A stretch of 47,734 bases of DNA from Thermodesulfovibrio sp. (GCA_013824615.1 PNOC01000024.1:1-47734), one strand, 5' to 3'. Positions 1 to 9,160 are shown, counted from the first letter of the stretch. The notes: generated by a model not told the origin, from the letters alone. Translations and numbers: made by a program.

Positions 1-785
1 GCTCGGTAGATATTAAAAGGGTCTGCTGTCGAGGGCCGGGAGAAGCGTTGCGAGAGTACGACCTGAAAGATGTCACCTGCCCCAATATACTCTTTTGCTG
101 CTTCGACAGAAGACATGAAGTCTTCTTTTGTCTGATTGGAATCAAGCCCCTCTTCCTTTTGGGCCCCTGAATGGTCGTTCATTGCCAGCGGTGTCCGCAA
201 CTGCTCGATGAGCGAATTTATTTTTTCTGTTGCCTCCTGATAGGCTTCTTCAGGGGTCTGCCCGGCAATATGTGCATTCGATATCACCTTGATCTTCTGC
301 CTGAGGTTGTCGAAGATCAGCATGGTATCAGTCACCATCAGGAAAAAGTCAGGGAGGTTAAGACCCTGTTTTTCCTTCAGATCGATCGTCTCGAAATAGC
401 GCACCATGTCATAGCCGATATACCCGACGAGCCCGCCGAAAAAGCGCGGCAGTCCTGCAATCTCTACCGGACGGTAGCGGGAGATTTCTTCCTGTACCAG
501 ACTCATCGGGTCGTCCGAAGTGATCACCTGGGGGGCCTGTGCCCCGTTGATAATCGAAACCGTTCGGCCCTTGCCCTTGATGATGCGCGATGGCCGCGAG
601 CCGATGAATGAATATCGGGCCCATTTCTCGCCGCCTTCGACACTTTCCAGAAGGAACGACGGCGATCCGCCGACCTTCAGGTAGGCGGTTACTGGCGTGT
701 CCGCGTCAGCCAGGATCTCTTTATAGACCGGGATGAGGTTGCCTTTTTCAGCTAATGTTTTAAATGTATCGAAGTCAGGGTGCAT
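1..785 (-). CDS. trpE: Anthranilate synthase component I, 5' part only
   Basis: The minus strand reads open from an ATG at 783-785 to the window edge, so about 261 N-terminal codons are visible and the catalytic C-terminal half is outside. The translation starts MHPDFDTFKTLAEKGNLIPV. It contains an N-terminal segment typical of TrpE (SFLLESVEGGEKWARYSFIG, then GLVGYIGYDMVRYFE), and runs into the conserved stretch GAGDIFQVVLSQRFSRP near the edge. TrpE uses chorismate and ammonia, the latter from the TrpG glutaminase, to make anthranilate, the first committed step to tryptophan. It is transcribed divergently from the two tRNA genes. PabB is related, but the N-terminal spacing favours TrpE. I see no leader peptide or attenuator in the 114 bases before the tRNAs. 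Confidence 0.9.
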   Translation of the reverse strand, partial: MHPDFDTFKTLAEKGNLIPVYKEILADADTPVTAYLKVGGSPSFLLESVEGGEKWARYSFIGSRPSRIIKGKGRTVSIINGAQAPQVITSDDPMSLVQEEISRYRPVEIAGLPRFFGGLVGYIGYDMVRYFETIDLKEKQGLNLPDFFLMVTDTMLIFDNLRQKIKVISNAHIAGQTPEEAYQEATEKINSLIEQLRTPLAMNDHSGAQKEEGLDSNQTKEDFMSSVEAAKEYIGAGDIFQVVLSQRFSRPSTADPFNIYR

Positions 786-800
786 AATAGTAAAAATCAC

Positions 801-830
801 TTGTCAAATTTTTTGGTTTTGAATTATAAT
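801..830 (+). promoter_or_regulatory. Sigma70-type promoter for the tRNA pair
   Basis: A TTGTCA (-35) at 801-806 and a TATAAT (-10) at 825-830 are separated by 18 bases. The expected start is near 837, about 60 bases before tRNA-Gly. The same AT-rich stretch is the upstream region of trpE on the other strand and contains TTGACA in that orientation, so divergent transcription from overlapping sites is possible. Confidence 0.6.
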
Positions 831-899
831 TATAACTCATGTTGCAGTAAGAAGTTAAGGACCGGTTGTTTTCAGTATGTGTCCTTATGAAGTTACGAT

Positions 900-974
900 G
901 CGGGAATAGCTCAGTGGTAGAGCACAACCTTGCCAAGGTTGGGGTCGCGGGTTCGAATCCCGTTTCCCGCTCCA
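900..974 (+). tRNA. tRNA-Gly (anticodon GCC)
   Basis: The cloverleaf closes with GCGGGAA at the 5' end and TTCCCGC at the 3' end, followed by the discriminator T and an encoded CCA. The anticodon arm is CAACC-TTGCCAA-GGTTG, giving anticodon GCC. The T arm carries GGTTCGAATCC. It is the first gene of a two-tRNA unit; the next tRNA starts 19 bases after the CCA. Confidence 0.97.
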
Positions 975-993
975 TTTTTTTGACTTTTCAAGT

Positions 994-1069
994 GGCGACG
1001 TACCCAAGTGGCTAAGGGGGAGGTCTGCAAAACCTTTATGCAGCGGTTCAAATCCGCTCGTCGCCTCCA
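994..1069 (+). tRNA. tRNA-Cys (anticodon GCA)
   Basis: The acceptor stem pairs GGCGACG with CGTCGCC, followed by T and an encoded CCA. The anticodon loop is CTGCAAA, giving GCA, and the T arm is GCGGTTCAAATCCGC. The last 22 bases overlap, on the opposite strand, the 3' end of the large unknown gene ending at 1048. No intrinsic terminator is visible; after CCA there is only a short T run (1071-1075) that is already part of the opposing gene. Confidence 0.96.
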
Positions 1070-2901
1070 CTTTTTACCGCTTCTTTAGCATCCCGCAGCG
1101 CTTCCAGTATTGCCGCGTCAAGCCCTTTCTCTTCAAAATATTCCTTCTCGAGCGATTCAATATAGAACCGGTCCAGACCGCTATTGTCGAGAAAGTCTTC
1201 TCTGAGGGCCGAGTCTTTCTTCTGAATCACCTCAGGCAGGATCTGGTTGAGATAGACCGATTCTTTTCTGAGATCAATGAATACTTTTTCGAAGAGTCTT
1301 TCAGGCAGCTTCCCGGTGATCCCGCGGTCAGCCAGTTCTGTCATGATATCTGCGCGTATTTTTTCTCTCACCTCTTTCATCTCGAGCCCGGGGAAGAAGC
1401 TTCTCATGCGCTCCTTCAGCGCTGCATGTGTTTCGTGGTAAAGCCGCTCTTCGCTGTTGAGGTTCTTCAACGAGGTGATCACGTCTTTCAGGGAGGCCTC
1501 CCCCTGCTGAATGTTGTCTATGCCATCGAGAATCTGGCGGATCTTCATCCTGCCGTAGCTCGTAATATATTTATTGGCGAGCAGATCGCGGGCAAAGACT
1601 GCTTTGAAAAGAACCGGGTCCAGTTCATCAAAGGCCTTCTTGTTGCCGACCAGGCTGCGGAGGGACTCTTCCCTGAAATCGATCTGCTTCATGAAGGCCA
1701 ACTGGCTGAGGACCGCATGGACATTGTCGTAACGGTCAAAGTAGGTTATGATCGAGCTCAGTTCCTCAAAGATGCTGAAATCATCAGTTTCACGGGATAT
1801 CTCATCGCAGGCCTTGCCGATGTCGAGCAGGACCTGCTCAAAACCGCGGTCGTTCTGTGAATAAGCAGTGTGTTTGGCCTTGATCAGCCTGACAATGTCA
1901 TCCTTGATAATATGCTGTTTGAGTGTCGGATCTTTGAAAAAAAGGTTTTCGAGTACTGCCCGGACTTCCTTGAGATAGTCCTGCTCCTCGATTTCCTGAA
2001 TCTTCTTGCCCTTCAGCAATAGCTCATCAAGCGTATCAAAAAGAACGCTCGGGATATTATTTCTGATGCTCAGGGTCCTGAGGCGGTTCAGCCGCGCATA
2101 TTCAGACCCGTGCAGGGTATCCCGCGCCATGCCTTTAAGCAGGATGTCGCGATAAGCGTCTACCACGACCCTGTTTTCCTGGTGGCGGTACATGATATCG
2201 ATCTTCATCCGCTCCTGCTGGTAACGGTCGATATTGTTTTTGAGAACGATTTTTTCGAGGAGGGTCTCATCGCCGGGGCCGAGCTCCCTGTTTCTTGCAT
2301 ACATCTCACGGTAGGTCTCGTAGTATTCCAGATTGGCCCTGTTGATCAGCTTGAAGATAAAGACGATAGAGCGGTCTTCCTTTAATTCAGCACAAAAACT
2401 GCCGAGCAGGTCAGTGTCGCGTTCGTCAGCCAGGAGGTTTGTCCTCTTGAGAAATTTTCCGACTGACTTGAGGATCTGGCGCTGGCGTTTCCGGTAATCC
2501 CCTCCGAATTCTGAAGAGACGATGAAATAATAGTTGGTGACTGCGTGCCCCTGGAGAAAAAGCCGCGAAAAGGTCTCGATGCCATCGGTGTTGTTTGTAA
2601 AAACCACCTGCTCTTTGTCATCCAGAAAGGCTCCGAACATAATAAGACGGTTCAGCAGGTCGGTCTTCTCCATGTCCTTGATCGGTTTTTCGACCCCGAA
2701 CATATATTCGCAGAAACTGCCGCCGGTCCCCCGGTACATCAGATGAGTTTCCGTAATCGAAAATTCATTGCCGCGGGAGAAAAACCGTGTCCGGGATTCT
2801 TCCTCTTCATAAAAGTATGAATTGTACGTGCTGGGCCCGGCCACGAAGGCGAAATAATCAATATTGCCGATGCTGCCGTGAATTCTGAGATCTTTGATCA
2901 T
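1048..2901 (-). CDS. Large uncharacterised soluble protein (617 aa)
   Basis: A single ORF of 617 residues, rich in charged residues and predicted helix, with no signal peptide, membrane segment or nucleotide-binding motif that I can see. The first ~150 residues look mixed alpha/beta (for example [19 protein letters not shown] and a Gly-rich turn at [16 protein letters not shown]); the rest is mainly helical (repeated K/E/R/L patterns). It reminds me of an uncharacterised family from Geobacter-like and Nitrospirota genomes (possibly TIGR04442), but that is from memory and unverified. The start ATG is 130 bases from murA, which is divergent. The last eight codons and the stop are partly templated by the complement of tRNA-Cys: TGA comes from the T-loop TTCAAAT. 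No function can be assigned. Confidence 0.8.
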   Translation of the reverse strand: MIKDLRIHGSIGNIDYFAFVAGPSTYNSYFYEEEESRTRFFSRGNEFSITETHLMYRGTGGSFCEYMFGVEKPIKDMEKTDLLNRLIMFGAFLDDKEQVVFTNNTDGIETFSRLFLQGHAVTNYYFIVSSEFGGDYRKRQRQILKSVGKFLKRTNLLADERDTDLLGSFCAELKEDRSIVFIFKLINRANLEYYETYREMYARNRELGPGDETLLEKIVLKNNIDRYQQERMKIDIMYRHQENRVVVDAYRDILLKGMARDTLHGSEYARLNRLRTLSIRNNIPSVLFDTLDELLLKGKKIQEIEEQDYLKEVRAVLENLFFKDPTLKQHIIKDDIVRLIKAKHTAYSQNDRGFEQVLLDIGKACDEISRETDDFSIFEELSSIITYFDRYDNVHAVLSQLAFMKQIDFREESLRSLVGNKKAFDELDPVLFKAVFARDLLANKYITSYGRMKIRQILDGIDNIQQGEASLKDVITSLKNLNSEERLYHETHAALKERMRSFFPGLEMKEVREKIRADIMTELADRGITGKLPERLFEKVFIDLRKESVYLNQILPEVIQKKDSALREDFLDNSGLDRFYIESLEKEYFEEKGLDAAILEALRDAKEAVKSGGDERI

Positions 2902-3031
2902 ATCTAAAAATATACCACAGGATCAGGAAAACATTCTATTTGGAACGCATCCCCGGATCACCTGCAGGACATATTCCTTTTTGCGGTGCGATGCGATTAC
3001 AATACCTCATTGCTGCACGCGGAGGCGTACT

Positions 3032-4285
3032 ATGGATAAACTGGTAATTAATGGCGGAAAGAGGCTGGTGGGGACGGTCGAGATCAGCGGGGCTAAGAAT
3101 GCGGCCCTGCCGATTATGGCTGCATCTATCCTCGCAGAAGGTGAGCATCAAATCAGGAACGTCCCGCAGTTGCGGGATGTCAGCACCATGGGACGACTGA
3201 TCGCCAACCTTGGAGCGGGCTTTCATCTCGAAGACAGCACGGCGCTCCTGGACTGTACCATGATCGGAAATTTTGAGGCGCCCTATGATCTTGTCAGCAC
3301 GATGCGGGCGTCAGTCCTCATTCTCGGGCCGCTGCTGGCAAGGCTCGGCAAGGCAAAGGTTTCGCTGCCGGGCGGGTGCGCCATAGGCGCCAGGCCTATT
3401 AACCTGCACCTCATGGGGCTAAAAAAAATGGGCGCCACCATCAAGCTCGAGTCCGGCTATGTGCTGGCAAAGGCAAAGCGGCTGAAGGGTGCCTCCATAA
3501 ATTTTGATACCCCGACGGTGACCGGGACCGAGAATATCATGATGGCCGCGGCGCTGGCCGAGGGCAGGACGATTATCGAGAATGCAGCCCGGGAGCCGGA
3601 GGTGACTGATCTGGCGAACGCCCTGATATCGATGGGTGCGAAGATCAAAGGCGCAGGCGAAAGTCTGATCGAGATCGAGGGGGTCAGGCGGCTTGAGCCG
3701 ATGGACTACACGATTATCCCGGACCGCATTGAGGCCGGTACGTTTATGACGATTGCCGGAATAACCGGCGGGGATATTACGATAAAAAAATGCAGGCCGG
3801 ACCATCTCGATGCCCTTATCAATAAACTGAAAGACAGCGGGATCAGATTCAAAAAAGTTCGGGACGGCATCAGGGTGATCGGCCCGGAGAGGTCTTTTGC
3901 CGTAAATGCCAAGACCATGCCGTATCCGGGATTTCCGACTGATATGCAGGCGCAGTTCATGGCTATGCTGTGCATGGCAGACGGCACTTCGGTTATATCC
4001 GAAAAAATATTTGAGAACCGGTTCATGCATGTAGCCGAGCTCCGCAGAATGGGTGCAGACATTACGATCGATGGCGGTACGGCCACGATCAGGGGGATTC
4101 CCCAGCTGAAGGGTGCACCGCTGATGGCCACCGACCTTCGCGCGTCTGCCTCTCTTATTGTTGCTGCGCTTGCGGCTGAAGGGCAGACAACGGTGCACAG
4201 GATCTATCATCTCGACCGTGGCTACGAAAAGATCGAAGAGAAGCTCCAGCTGCTCGGGGCGGATATACGCAGGGAAAAGGAATAG
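3032..4285 (+). CDS. murA: UDP-N-acetylglucosamine 1-carboxyvinyltransferase
   Basis: MurA transfers enolpyruvyl from PEP to UDP-GlcNAc, the first committed step of cytoplasmic peptidoglycan precursor synthesis. The ATG at 3032 is preceded by GGAGG at 3021-3025 and gives 417 residues, the usual length; an in-frame extension back to 2894 lacks a ribosome binding site and is not family-like. Visible family features are [10 protein letters not shown] (Lys22 and Asn23 in the substrate site), the catalytic Cys116 in [10 protein letters not shown], and RIEAGTFM near residue 230. Cys at the active site predicts normal fosfomycin sensitivity. It is convergent with the permease gene, with only 9 bases between the stops and no room for a separate terminator. 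EPSP synthase is the only close alternative and lacks the Cys loop. Confidence 0.97.
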   Translation: MDKLVINGGKRLVGTVEISGAKNAALPIMAASILAEGEHQIRNVPQLRDVSTMGRLIANLGAGFHLEDSTALLDCTMIGNFEAPYDLVSTMRASVLILGPLLARLGKAKVSLPGGCAIGARPINLHLMGLKKMGATIKLESGYVLAKAKRLKGASINFDTPTVTGTENIMMAAALAEGRTIIENAAREPEVTDLANALISMGAKIKGAGESLIEIEGVRRLEPMDYTIIPDRIEAGTFMTIAGITGGDITIKKCRPDHLDALINKLKDSGIRFKKVRDGIRVIGPERSFAVNAKTMPYPGFPTDMQAQFMAMLCMADGTSVISEKIFENRFMHVAELRRMGADITIDGGTATIRGIPQLKGAPLMATDLRASASLIVAALAAEGQTTVHRIYHLDRGYEKIEEKLQLLGADIRREKE

Positions 4286-4294
4286 ACTTTCTGG

Positions 4295-5515
4295 TTATCC
4301 GAGCAGCATATACTGAATGAAGGCAGCAAGAAAAATATAGACGCTTGAGGGAATTATCTTTTTGTAAACCCCCCACATATCTGCCTTGAAATACTCCCTG
4401 GTCAGCACCAGACAGAGATGGACCGGAGAAATCAGGACCCCGATAAACCCTGCTGCAAAGGCCATGGACATGACCGGCAGTGAAGCACCTCCGGATATGC
4501 TGATGAGCAGGGGGAAGGTGCTCCCGACAAATCCGACGGTCAGCCCGGTCAGCAATCCGGTCAGAAACGGCAGGAGACAGACGATCGGCAGGATGGGGAT
4601 TCCGTTGTCAACAAACAATATACTCAGATTCCGGACCGATCCCGTAGCCGCCATTGTTTCTTTGAAGAGCATGATGCCGAGTATCAGGAAGACAACATCA
4701 AGGGCAAACCCGTGGCGTATAATCCTCCAGATATCGGAGAGGCTGTGTTTGAATATAATGAAAAGCGGGATGATCATGGTCAGAAGGGCGTAATGCAGGT
4801 CCATCCGCAGCACGACGACCAGGAGCAGTACCGCGAGGACCGGCACGAAACTCAGTAGGGCCAGGGTACGCCCGGCTTCAGTCCTTACTGAGGCCTGAAC
4901 TGCCGTGCCGGGAGAATCTGCACGCTTCCCTAGATTGCGCATGCTGTAAACAAAACCTATGCAGAAGAGCACAAGGGCATAGGAAATGTTTGCAGCGACA
5001 AAGCTGTAAAGTGGTATGCCTGAAATTGCGGAAGCCAGCAGTATGCCCGGATAGAGCGGCAGCACATACTCCCAGGGATGTCTGAACCAGTAGTTGATAT
5101 AGGCCTTTTCCTCACTGGACATATGCAGCCCCGAGGTGGCTTCCTTGACCATGGGCGCCGAGAAGTAGGCGCCGCCAAGTGAAGGGAGCATCCCGATCAG
5201 CAGCGGCATGGATATGACAACCGCCTTTCTGTTTCTCACATATGTTTTCACCGCAGACATCATGGCCGATAGCACACTGTTTTCCCGTAGGATCAGCTCG
5301 AAGACCCTGATGAGCGAAAGTGAGAGCCAAAGGGTTAAGGTGACCCTGCCTGTGAGCGCTTTCTGTCCGGCATCCGCTGCTGCGGCCAGATCCATCCGGT
5401 ATAAAAGCATAAGCGCGGCAGAGGCGATCAGCATGACGTATCCTACCGGGACCTTTTTCCTGAGCAGGGTGAGGATCAGAACAAAGGTCAGCACTATTCT
5501 GATGATATCAGGCAT
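4295..5515 (-). CDS. DUF401 family integral membrane protein (permease-like)
   Basis: A 406-residue polytopic protein with about ten hydrophobic segments. Family-like stretches include the N-terminal IVLTFVLILTLLRKKVPVGY and the loop GMLPSLGGAYFSAPMVKEA, followed by YINYWFRHPWEYVLPLYPG. These match, from memory, the DUF401 family (archaeal AF0261 type) related to gluconate/citrate-type ion transporters of the IT superfamily. The conserved PSLGGAYFSAP and GLTVGFVGSTFPLL loops, roughly one per half, resemble the two inward hairpin loops of such carriers. Substrate is unknown. The gene stands alone and is convergent with murA; the region upstream (5516-5606) shows no clear promoter on this strand. 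Confidence 0.75.
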   Translation of the reverse strand: MPDIIRIVLTFVLILTLLRKKVPVGYVMLIASAALMLLYRMDLAAAADAGQKALTGRVTLTLWLSLSLIRVFELILRENSVLSAMMSAVKTYVRNRKAVVISMPLLIGMLPSLGGAYFSAPMVKEATSGLHMSSEEKAYINYWFRHPWEYVLPLYPGILLASAISGIPLYSFVAANISYALVLFCIGFVYSMRNLGKRADSPGTAVQASVRTEAGRTLALLSFVPVLAVLLLVVVLRMDLHYALLTMIIPLFIIFKHSLSDIWRIIRHGFALDVVFLILGIMLFKETMAATGSVRNLSILFVDNGIPILPIVCLLPFLTGLLTGLTVGFVGSTFPLLISISGGASLPVMSMAFAAGFIGVLISPVHLCLVLTREYFKADMWGVYKKIIPSSVYIFLAAFIQYMLLG

Positions 5516-5608
5516 GGGTTAGTGTATCACAGGGGCAGGGCCGATGAGCATCGCCCTGCATCAATCCCTCAGCAAAAGAAGCAGCGCAACCCGCTACGGT
5601 AAAACCGC

Positions 5609-5637
5609 TTGACAAGGGATTGAAAAAGGAGTACCTT
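5609..5637 (+). promoter_or_regulatory. Promoter for the structured RNA and/or gnnA operon
   Basis: A consensus TTGACA at 5609-5614 is followed after 17 bases by TACCTT at 5632-5637. Expected start is near 5644, about 307 bases before gnnA. A mini-ORF with a good ribosome site (AAGGAG at 5644-5649, ATG at 5655, five codons MKQRL then TAA) begins right at the predicted start; it could be a leader peptide or chance. Confidence 0.55.
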
Positions 5638-5670
5638 GTAATCAAGGAGTAAGCATGAAGCAAAGGTTGT

Positions 5671-5792
5671 AAAAAGGTGGTCTTGCTCCTCTTTACTCGG
5701 CGTCTCAGGCAACAGCGTAGTATTAACGCATTGTGAGATGATTAATCTCTTAAGAGACCGGTGGTAGAGGGGACCTACAAGCCCACCTTTCT
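5671..5792 (+). ncRNA. Candidate structured small RNA or operon leader
   Basis: The transcript of this 122-base stretch can fold into one long arm with two apical hairpins. Pairings read by eye: 5673-5680 with 5783-5790 (8 bp), 5682-5685 with 5778-5781 (4 bp, after a 1x1 mismatch), 5687-5697 with 5763-5773 (11 bp, with G-U pairs), 5702-5706 with 5754-5758 (5 bp), hairpin 5715-5718/5726-5729, and hairpin 5735-5739/5745-5749. The whole stretch between the permease and gnnA (5516-5950) has no credible gene. I do not recognise a known riboswitch, tmRNA, RNase P or SRP signature. A 6S-like RNA is conceivable from the long interrupted rod, but the branched tip is not typical. Further weak pairing (5800-5806 with 5859-5866) suggests the structured part may extend toward 5870. 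Confidence 0.5.
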
Positions 5793-5950
5793 TTGTGTCC
5801 TGAATCTTTGTATGCGGGTTCTTCTCCGGGTAGTTCCCCTAACCTCTCCCTGCGGGATTTCAGTGTCTCAGCTGCTTTCTCCCGGTTTATTCTTGCTGAA
5901 AAGCCCTTTAATAGTGCAAAATATCCTAAAAAATAATCTCAGGAGACAGC

Positions 5951-6868
5951 GTGGCGCTTCGGGTTGGAGTGATTGGTGTCGGATATCTCGGAAGACACCA
6001 TGCAAGGATTTTTTCCGGTATAGAGGGGGTCGAACTCGTCGGTGTTTCTGATATCAATGAAACGGCCGCCGGGGAGATAGCGCAGACATACAGCTGCCGG
6101 CCTTATACCAGTTATAAAGAGATGCTCGGGCAGTGTGATGCGGTCAGCATTGTCACGCCGACGACGACGCATCATGCCATAGCCATGGACTGCATCGCCG
6201 CAGGCAGGGACCTTCTCATCGAGAAGCCCATAACGGCTGATATCGGACAGGCAAAGGCTGTTGTCGCGGCTGCGGCCGAGAGGAATTTGATCCTCCAGGT
6301 CGGGCATCTGGAGCGGTATAACCCGGGCATTATTGCAGCAGCGGGGATGATCGCCGAACCCCGCTTTATCGAGTCGGAACGCCTGTCGCCGTTTATGGGC
6401 AGGGCTGATGATGTAGATGTGACACTCGACCTGATGATTCATGATATCGATATTGTCCTGAGTCTCGTCAACTCGCGGTTGACCGATATTCGGGCCTTCG
6501 GCAAGAGCATGATCACGGACATGATTGATCTGGCCAAGGCGTGGCTTGAATTTGAAAATGGGACACGGGCGTTGATCACTGCCAGCAGGCTTTCACCTGA
6601 AAAGGTGCGCACCCTGAAGGTGTTCCAGAAGGACGCCATTATCGCAATCGATTATCAGAAGCAGGAGGTCAGCCGCTCCTGGAGACAGGGAAAAGAAATA
6701 GTATCCGAGGTCACCCGGCCTGAAACCCGGGAGCCGCTCAAGGAAGAATTGCATGATTTTGTTTATTGTGTCAGGAACAGAAAGAGGCCGGGAGTATCGG
6801 GCATCGAGGCGATGAATGCTCTGGACGTGGCGTTGAAAATTACCGATCTGCTGAGAAACGGGCAGTGA
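5951..6868 (+). CDS. gnnA: UDP-GlcNAc 3-oxidoreductase-type Gfo/Idh/MocA dehydrogenase
   Basis: A 305-residue NAD-dependent sugar dehydrogenase: Rossmann fold at the N-terminus (VGVIGVGYLGRHHARIF, residues 4-20) and the family Lys in LIEKPIT near residue 95. GnnA oxidises the 3-OH of UDP-GlcNAc to a ketone, which GnnB then transaminates to give UDP-GlcNAc3N, the precursor of lipid A with amide-linked acyl chains at positions 3 and 3' (known from Acidithiobacillus and Leptospira). The assignment rests on context: it lies 28 bases before a DegT/DnrJ-type aminotransferase and directly ahead of lpxB and kdtA. GTG is used as start, preceded by AGGAGA at 5941-5946. WbpB-type dehydrogenases of O-antigen synthesis are related alternatives. 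Confidence 0.78.
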   Translation: MALRVGVIGVGYLGRHHARIFSGIEGVELVGVSDINETAAGEIAQTYSCRPYTSYKEMLGQCDAVSIVTPTTTHHAIAMDCIAAGRDLLIEKPITADIGQAKAVVAAAAERNLILQVGHLERYNPGIIAAAGMIAEPRFIESERLSPFMGRADDVDVTLDLMIHDIDIVLSLVNSRLTDIRAFGKSMITDMIDLAKAWLEFENGTRALITASRLSPEKVRTLKVFQKDAIIAIDYQKQEVSRSWRQGKEIVSEVTRPETREPLKEELHDFVYCVRNRKRPGVSGIEAMNALDVALKITDLLRNGQ

Positions 6869-6896
6869 TTATGATTGTGAATGGAGATGGTTTATT

Positions 6897-7985
6897 ATGA
6901 TACCGATGGTTGATCTCAAACAGCAGTTCCATGACATAAAGGATGAAATCTGCGCAGCAATTACGGAAGTTCTCGAGAGTTCCCAGTATATTCTTGGTCC
7001 GAAGGTTATGGAACTCGAGCGGCAGATAGCTGCCTATCATGGGATGCCTGCAGCCCTTGGTGTTGCTTCAGGTACGGATGCGCTCCACCTTGCAGTGGAA
7101 GCGCTCGGCATTGGTGAAGGTGACGAGGTCATCACGACACCCTTTACTTTTTTTGCCACGGCAGAGGCGATCATGTATACCGGGGCTACCCCTGTTTTTG
7201 TAGATATAGAGCCTGACACCATGAATATAGACCCGGTTGAGATCGAAAAAAAGATTACCGAGAGGACCAGGGCTATTCTGCCGGTGCATATATTCGGCCA
7301 CCCGGCTGATATGGACAGGATTAATGCCCTGGCAAAAAAATATGCTCTTAAGGTGATCGAGGACTGCGCCCAGTCTTTCGGTGCTGAATATAACGGCAGG
7401 AAGACCGGAAGTTTCGGAGACGCAGGCTGCTTCAGTTTTTATCCCAGCAAGAACCTCGGGGCGTATGGAGACGGCGGCATGATTCTGCTGAAGGATCCCG
7501 CTGTGACAGAGGATGTCCGCAAGCTGAGGAACCATGGCTCAAAAGGTATGTACCGGCATGAATGTGTCGGGTTCAACAGCAGACTGGATGAAATTCAGGC
7601 TGCGATCCTCCTGGTCAAGTTTGGGCGCATCGACCACTATAATGAGCTGAGGAGGCAGAAGGCAGCTCTCTATAACAGCCTCTTGTCGGGCAAGGTTGAA
7701 CTTCCGGTGGAGCGGGCCGGATGCAGGCATGTCTATCATCAATACACGATCAGAAGCAATAACCGGGTGGGGCTGCAGAAGATTCTCCATGACAAGGGTG
7801 CTTCTTCAGTCGTCTATTATCCGGTGCCGGTCCATCTCCAGGAGGCGGTCAGCGTCCTGGGATACAAGAAGGGCGACCTTCCGGTGGCCGAAGAAGCGGC
7901 AGAGAAAGTCCTCTCGTTGCCGGTCTATCCGGAGCTTGAAGAATCCTCGATCAGGGAGATAGCTGAAATCATCAATCATGCCTGA
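6897..7985 (+). CDS. gnnB: DegT/DnrJ/EryC1/StrS aminotransferase, probable UDP-3-keto-GlcNAc transaminase
   Basis: A 362-residue PLP-dependent sugar aminotransferase. It shows the cofactor region GVASGTDALHLAVEALGIGEGDEV near residue 60, EDCAQSFGAEYNG (PLP-ring contacts, ~residue 158), and the Schiff-base Lys in FSFYPSKNLGAYGDGG near residue 185. Adjacent to the partner dehydrogenase and upstream of lpxB, it best fits GnnB, which uses glutamate to aminate UDP-3-keto-GlcNAc. The ATG at 6897 lies within GGTTTATTATG with a weak ribosome site (GGAGATGG at 6882-6889). Its last 8 bases overlap lpxB, indicating translational coupling. WbpE/WecE-like roles in O-antigen synthesis cannot be excluded from sequence alone. 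Confidence 0.78.
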   Translation: MIPMVDLKQQFHDIKDEICAAITEVLESSQYILGPKVMELERQIAAYHGMPAALGVASGTDALHLAVEALGIGEGDEVITTPFTFFATAEAIMYTGATPVFVDIEPDTMNIDPVEIEKKITERTRAILPVHIFGHPADMDRINALAKKYALKVIEDCAQSFGAEYNGRKTGSFGDAGCFSFYPSKNLGAYGDGGMILLKDPAVTEDVRKLRNHGSKGMYRHECVGFNSRLDEIQAAILLVKFGRIDHYNELRRQKAALYNSLLSGKVELPVERAGCRHVYHQYTIRSNNRVGLQKILHDKGASSVVYYPVPVHLQEAVSVLGYKKGDLPVAEEAAEKVLSLPVYPELEESSIREIAEIINHA

Positions 7986-9138
7986 TACGGTCATGATTGT
8001 CGCCGGAGAAACCTCGGGAGAGCTCTACGGCGCCCTGCTTGCTGCGTCACTCAGAAAAAAAATTCCTGAGCTTCAGATAATCGGCATAGGCGGCCTGCGT
8101 ATGCAGGCGGCCGGGGTCAGGCTGGTGGCCGGAATCGCGAGCGCCTTTGGGCTTGCCGAAGCGCTATCGGCGCTCAGGGAGCTCAGAAAATCCTTTCAGA
8201 AAGCCGTGGCCGCATTACAGGAAGAAAAGCCTTCAGTCCTTGTCCTGATCGATTATCCTGATTTCAATCTCCGGTTGGCTGCGAAAGCAAAACAGCTCAA
8301 TATCAAGGTCCTCTACTACGTCAGTCCCCAGGTCTGGGCCTGGCGGAGAAACCGGATTTACCGGATTGCGCGGCTTGTTGACCGGATGGCCGTAATATTG
8401 CCGTTTGAGGTGGACATCTACCGGGAGACCGGGCTGGAGTGTGAGTTTGTGGGGCATCCGGTCAATGATGAAATTCGTGGGGATGGAATCCGGGGGATGG
8501 CGGCAGACAATAGCAGGCAAAAGCAGGCACTCGGGCTCGATCCGGCCCGTCCACTCCTTTCCTTGCTGCCCGGCAGCAGGACCCATGAAATCGACAGACT
8601 GCTCCCGGTCCTTGCAGCGCTGATGGAGGTCTTCAGTTCTGAGTTCAGGGACTTTCAGTTCTGCATCCCTTTTGCCCCCAATACTGACCTGGGAAAATAT
8701 GAGGCCCTGCTTGAGCCCTTAAGAAAGCGTGGGGTCATGATAAACCAGGGCAGATCGCTTGAGGTTATGGCGGCCTCTGACTGTGCCGTGCTGGCCTCGG
8801 GGACTGCAACGCTGCAGGCAGTGCTCCTTAATCTGCCGATCGTGGTCATCTACAAGGTATCGCTGCTGACGCAGTTGATCGGCAGGCTGCTTATCCATGC
8901 CAGGTTTATGACTCTTGCCAATATCCTGGCCGACAGAGAGGTGGTGAGGGAGTTCCTGCAGGGGCAGGTGACACTTCCGAATATCATGGCGGAACTGCGA
9001 AAGATTCTGACAGATAGCAGGCATAAGGCCGGGCTGATGGATTCTTACAGAGAAATACAGGATATCTTCAGCAGCAGGCATGCCTCGGACAGGGTTGCGG
9101 AGATGGTCGTCGAGATGGCTGGCTGGAAGAACCGTTAG
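7978..9138 (+). CDS. lpxB: Lipid-A-disaccharide synthase
   Basis: LpxB is a membrane-associated GT-B glycosyltransferase (GT19) that joins UDP-diacylglucosamine and lipid X into the lipid A disaccharide. The 386-residue product has the N-terminal family motif AGETSGELYG (residues 9-18), the segment YYVSPQVWAWRRNRI near residue 120, and the C-terminal nucleotide-site segment with LLPGSRTHEI (~residue 195) and ASGTATLQAVL (~residue 265). Start ATG overlaps the end of gnnB. If gnnAB act as predicted, this enzyme must accept substrates with an amide at position 3. The next gene, kdtA, begins 22 bases downstream. Confidence 0.96.
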   Translation: MPDTVMIVAGETSGELYGALLAASLRKKIPELQIIGIGGLRMQAAGVRLVAGIASAFGLAEALSALRELRKSFQKAVAALQEEKPSVLVLIDYPDFNLRLAAKAKQLNIKVLYYVSPQVWAWRRNRIYRIARLVDRMAVILPFEVDIYRETGLECEFVGHPVNDEIRGDGIRGMAADNSRQKQALGLDPARPLLSLLPGSRTHEIDRLLPVLAALMEVFSSEFRDFQFCIPFAPNTDLGKYEALLEPLRKRGVMINQGRSLEVMAASDCAVLASGTATLQAVLLNLPIVVIYKVSLLTQLIGRLLIHARFMTLANILADREVVREFLQGQVTLPNIMAELRKILTDSRHKAGLMDSYREIQDIFSSRHASDRVAEMVVEMAGWKNR

Positions 9139-9160
9139 CCGGGATAAGGCACCCAGTCCG

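Noticed and set aside
775-1070. Two short minus-strand ORFs (translations with GFEPATPTLARLCSTTELFP and [16 protein letters not shown])
   Set aside because: They are the reverse complements of tRNA-Gly and tRNA-Cys; such peptides are classic false genes.
3419-4210. Long minus-strand ORF (263 codons) opposite murA
   Set aside because: Shadow of murA in an antisense frame; composition unlike a protein family, no ribosome site.
5761-6051. Plus-strand ORF of 96 codons before gnnA
   Set aside because: It overlaps the structured RNA and the gnnA start in another frame and has no ribosome site.
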